This document shows positions 16,132 through 18,522 of a stretch of DNA of 18,522 bases, piece after piece (positions within the stretch are counted from its first letter, which is position 1; every line of letters starts with the position of its first letter). The DNA is from an uncultured Bacilli bacterium (lineage in GTDB: Bacteria; Bacillota_I; Bacilli_A; RFN20; CAG-826), in contig CAKUXV010000011.1 of assembly GCA_934700895.1 (NCBI GenBank), positions 1-18,522 on the forward strand. Reading direction: 5' to 3'. The notes beneath the pieces were generated by a model. It saw only the letters and a list, made by a program, of their open reading frames with translations, made no database searches and was not told the origin of the DNA. Both the position numbers and the translations under genes were made by a program.

Positions 16132-16171
16132 TTGTTCCATTTGCGCTAGGAGCGTATGGTCATTTTTGACC
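16132..16171 (+). promoter_or_regulatory. Predicted promoter and GGTCA palindrome upstream of the alpha/beta hydrolase
   Basis: -35 TTGTTC (16132-16137), a 17-base spacer and -10 TATGGT (16155-16160), moderate matches. A perfect inverted repeat GGTCA-TTTT-TGACC (16158-16171) overlaps the end of the -10 box and the predicted transcription start, a typical repressor position. Confidence 0.4.
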
Positions 16172-16190
16172 GCGGAACTATGATGGAATC

Positions 16191-17144
16191 ATGAACTCAG
16201 ACACCCTTCTTAAGGAATTGTTTTCCAACCCCTCTTTATCCGCAATCCACGATTGTTTTCTTTTTGATGTCCTAGGTTCTGGCCTAGAGGCGAATAAAAA
16301 CAAAACCTTGCGCGACTTGAATCAAGAGCACCCCAGTTGGTCGGTAGACGATATGCTTTATGGCGTCCAAGCCTTGGTGCAAGCGGAAAAAGAAAGTCGA
16401 TTAGAACGATATTCGCTGCACGGAGGTCGCACCTCTTATATCAGCCTATTGGCAAAAAACAAAACGAAAAACGACTTCGTTCTTCTCTGCTCCGGCGGAG
16501 CTTATGGTTCCGTTTGCAATTTAGTCGAGGCCTTTCCTGCCGCGGCCAAATGCAACGAAGCTGGCTTTGACGCCTATATTTTAAACTATGAAACCGCGAC
16601 GAAAGAATCCTTTTCTAACGGCCTTTTCCCGCAGCCATTCATTGATTTGGCCACCGCGCTTTCCTTGATTCAATCATCTCGAAAAGGTGATGGATATTAC
16701 CTAGTCGGATATTCAGCGGGCGGCCACCTTGTGTCCTTATTTTCCTCGGCCGATTTTGTCGTTCATCAATATCACTTGCCTTCGCCAAAAGGAATTATCC
16801 TCGGATATCCGTTTTTCACCATGGAAATGGTGCCGGAAGGACCGGCGAAAAATTTTATGTGTGCAGGCCTATTTGGTCAAAATTACTCCGCGGAGGATTT
16901 GCGTAAATATTCCGTTTTCGGGCATTCATTCCTCCAATATCCACCCACTTATATCGTTCATGCTCTCGACGATGACACCATTGATCCAAGACAAGTGGAA
17001 GCCTTTGAAAAAAGCGCAAAAGCATCCCGCGTTCCCGTCAAAGTAGAAACCATAGAAACAGGGGGTCACGGCTTTGGAATTGGTCGTTCTACCGCCGCTG
17101 CAGGTTACATAGAAAGAGCGTTGGATTATTTTGAAAAACCCTAG
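16191..17144 (+). CDS. Alpha/beta hydrolase, carbohydrate-esterase-like
   Basis: A 317-residue cytoplasmic protein without signal peptide. The first ~85 residues are not typical of the fold; the core begins at DFVLLCSGGAYGSV (about 95-108), whose SGGAY fits the oxyanion turn (HGGG-like). The nucleophile elbow is GYSAGGH with Ser175; the acid lies in HALDDDTIDP (Asp260-262) and the base in GGHGFG (His293). This set is shared with small esterases such as acetyl-xylan and feruloyl esterases (BD-FAE/HSL-like). It probably deacylates a sugar ester. The ribosome binding site (GATGGA close to the ATG) is weak. It follows the tetR gene by 80 bases and has its own palindromes, so it may belong to the same regulon as the left-edge hydrolase. 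Exact substrate unknown. Confidence 0.82.
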   Translation: MNSDTLLKELFSNPSLSAIHDCFLFDVLGSGLEANKNKTLRDLNQEHPSWSVDDMLYGVQALVQAEKESRLERYSLHGGRTSYISLLAKNKTKNDFVLLCSGGAYGSVCNLVEAFPAAAKCNEAGFDAYILNYETATKESFSNGLFPQPFIDLATALSLIQSSRKGDGYYLVGYSAGGHLVSLFSSADFVVHQYHLPSPKGIILGYPFFTMEMVPEGPAKNFMCAGLFGQNYSAEDLRKYSVFGHSFLQYPPTYIVHALDDDTIDPRQVEAFEKSAKASRVPVKVETIETGGHGFGIGRSTAAAGYIERALDYFEKP

Positions 17145-17162
17145 AGAAGGCAATTTTTGATT

Positions 17163-17288
17163 TCATGCAAAAGGGGTAAGTAGGATATTGCTTCCATATT
17201 TATTGAGAAATCCCTCAATCGTAGTCTCGCTGAAAACCAGCTTCGAATGAATGTATAAGATGTCGCTCTCGGAAAAATGCGAGGTCAT
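17163..17288 (-). pseudogene. doc: Internally deleted doc toxin remnant (41 codons)
   Basis: An open frame of 41 codons beginning MTSHFSESDILYIHSKLV, which matches the start of the doc gene at 755 (MSLYFSKDDILHIHSKLI). After HSKL it jumps straight to VFSETTIEGFLN, which resembles the doc C-terminal part EVSDETLIEEFFN. About 75 middle codons, including the HPFxxGNKR active site, are missing. The remnant cannot encode an active toxin. It follows a RelB C-terminal remnant, in the same order as the left-hand locus. Confidence 0.7.
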
Positions 17289-17396
17289 TTTCTTTTTTTC
17301 ATAGACCCTGTTGTGTTATTTCCTCGAATCTTCCTGCATTTTATCGAGAGGATTCCTCTCCATACAGGGCACGCCAGTACTATTGGCCACTTGTTC
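17289..17396 (-). pseudogene. RelB/DinJ antitoxin C-terminal remnant
   Basis: The codons STGVPCMERNPLDKMQEDSRK match the intact antitoxin's SAGVVQYMGRNHLDKMLDDSEK, and the 13-mer CTCGATAAAATGC is identical in both. A TAA at 17316-17318 ends the frame, but similarity (HNRVYEKKK against HSKAYAELGK) continues to the doc remnant. The antitoxin's DNA-binding N-terminal half is gone and is replaced by the end of the Fic frame. Confidence 0.65.
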
Positions 17397-18288
17397 GGCC
17401 GCCTTTAGCGTTTCGATATATCGCTCCAGTCGTTCCGTGAGATATTTTGCAAGAAGCCTGAACATTGCCTTGGGGGAGCCGATTTCGGCGTAAAAATCGA
17501 AAGCCTTGTAATAGGCATTTCTATCCGTAAATTTGATATCGATAGGAGGATAGCCGAGTTTCATGAGTTCGAGATTAGCCAAAAGGCGACCCGTTCTTTC
17601 GTTACCATCAATGAACGGATGGATGGATTCGAAACAGAGGTGGAACAAGGCGATCTTTGTCAGGAAGTCACTTTACGTGTCGATTTGATACCATTTCAAA
17701 AGCTCTTGGATTTTCTCGGAAATTAGCAAAGGCTCGGTCGTCTGAGTCTTGGCGTCGGAGATATAGACTGGGACACGGCGATATACGCCGCGGTTCTGAA
17801 CACCTCTCCCCAAAACCAAGAAATGAATCTACTTGATAACCCATTCGGAGAGGGGTTCCTTGTCCTGCACAAGTTGGAAGACAAAGTCAAACGCTCCTTG
17901 TGTCCAACAACATCCAAATGGTCTTTCAACGGTTTCTTATCAACGGTAAACCCACGGAGAACGAGATCCGTTTCCCAGAGAGTTAAGACGTTGCCTTCAA
18001 TCGCGTTAGGATTGCAGGTGTATTCAACAGTGAACTGCTCGTTCCATGTCTTGACTGCGCCCGGAGCAAGGGGGCGAAACAAATCGAGATCCTGTTTTAA
18101 CTTTGTAATACTTGAAAAAACGTTAGTGCCAGATTCCCTTCCATCGACAGGCTTGTTGGCATCGTCAGGGATTCGCCACGTTTTTCCCTCTAAAATGGCT
18201 CCGTCGATCTTGCCGTTATGGCAGAGTACTCTGACACGCCTCTCTGAGATTCCCCATTTTTTGCCGCTTCTTTTGTTCCGATATACAT
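17316..18288 (-). pseudogene. Broken HTH-Fic family protein gene
   Basis: Starts at ATG 18288 after an AAAGGA site. Restored, the product begins MYIGTKEAAKKWGISERRVR (a helix-turn-helix), then RIPDDANKPVDG, the inhibitory-helix region NPNAIEGN, FTVDKKPLKDHLDVVGHKE, NRGVYRRVPVYIS, and the Fic core HPFIDGNERTGRLLANLELM. Fic proteins of this type AMPylate target proteins. Lesions: a missing A in the A-run near 18262-18267, a frame change near 17893-17896, TAG at 17829-17831 and TAA at 17673-17675. The Fic motif reads GNER instead of GNGR, and the Ser/Thr of the inhibitory motif is Pro. The last ~27 codons derive from a RelB gene, so the end is a fusion. About 325 codons in all, a usual length for the family. 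Clearly non-functional as a whole. Confidence 0.8.
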
Positions 18289-18361
18289 ATATTTTCCTTT
18301 ATCGGAACAATCAATAGCAAGGAAAGGGGTTTTCATCGGCGGACACCCCCTTTTGTATATC

Positions 18362-18389
18362 AAAAACGAGCAGAATTTTTGCTCTTTTT
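18362..18389. terminator. Bidirectional terminator-like hairpin
   Basis: AAAAAC-GAGCA, loop GAATTTT, TGCTC-TTTTT. The five-base stem has T tracts after it on either strand, so it could end a minus-strand gene coming from the right edge before the Fic gene. The stem is short and the effect uncertain. Confidence 0.4.
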
Positions 18390-18458
18390 GCCATGAAAAT
18401 GCAAATTCAGCCCATGTTTCTAAGCGTTTCCAGCTAATGGCATGCTTCAATATTAGGG

Positions 18459-18510
18459 AGCCTAGGGAAGTTCTAGGCTGCTGTCCTGGCAACGTGATTA
18501 GCAACTCACG
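18459..18510. repeat. Two adjacent short hairpins at the right edge
   Basis: AGCCTAG (18459-18465) with CTAGGCT (18473-18479), a perfect seven-base stem with seven-base loop, and CGTGA (18493-18497) with TCACG (18506-18510). No T tract follows, so they are not ordinary terminators. They could belong to a mobile-element end or an RNA leader beyond the window; nothing decides this. Confidence 0.3.
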
Positions 18511-18522
18511 ACCCGATCAACG

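Noticed and set aside
18190..18504. A 104-codon minus-strand frame across the terminator hairpin and the start of the Fic gene.
   Set aside because: Its last part is the shifted Fic frame and its first part shows no recognisable family; it is a by-product of the missing A near 18262-18267.

Overview
The window looks like chromosomal DNA of a Bacillota bacterium, probably a gut or plant-fibre-degrading Bacilli/Erysipelotrichia-type lineage (tentative; no marker gene is present). Supporting signs are strong AGGAGG-type ribosome binding sites, lipobox lipoproteins, an LplB/YtcP-type sugar ABC importer, a GPH-family symporter, a good CcpA (cre) site and RelB-Doc/Fic modules. The code is standard: TGG is used for Trp and TGA ends genes.

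Layout. (1) 1-1330: the 5' end of an alpha/beta hydrolase gene running off the left edge, then a RelB/DinJ-Doc toxin-antitoxin operon on the minus strand. The antitoxin is intact, while doc carries an in-frame stop and a frameshift. (2) 1331-15517: a long minus-strand catabolic gene cluster, read right to left: family VIII-like esterase/beta-lactamase-fold hydrolase, GH78 alpha-L-rhamnosidase, a repeat-containing lipoprotein, a sugar-binding lipoprotein, two ABC permeases, a GH3 beta-glycosidase, a GPH/MFS symporter and a tannase/feruloyl-esterase-family protein. Most junctions are tight or overlapping; there is one 182-nt gap before the symporter. (3) 15518-15600: a compact divergent control region with overlapping -10 boxes, a near-perfect cre site and a likely TetR operator. 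(4) 15601-17144: plus-strand TetR regulator and an alpha/beta hydrolase. (5) 17145-18522: a graveyard of decayed modules on the minus strand: an internally deleted second copy of the RelB-Doc locus fused to the end of a broken HTH-Fic gene, then a terminator-like hairpin and unassigned sequence to the right edge.

How it could work together (inference): the binding lipoprotein and permeases import a rhamnose-containing glycoside or oligosaccharide, using an ATPase encoded elsewhere. Cytoplasmic esterases remove acyl or phenolic-acid groups, GH78 removes rhamnose and GH3 removes a beta-linked sugar. None of the four hydrolases in the cluster has a signal peptide, so breakdown appears to happen inside the cell. 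Control would be by the divergent TetR protein and by carbon catabolite repression. Candidate substrates are acylated rhamnosyl-glucosides of plants or rhamnogalacturonan-derived fragments; the sequence does not decide between them.
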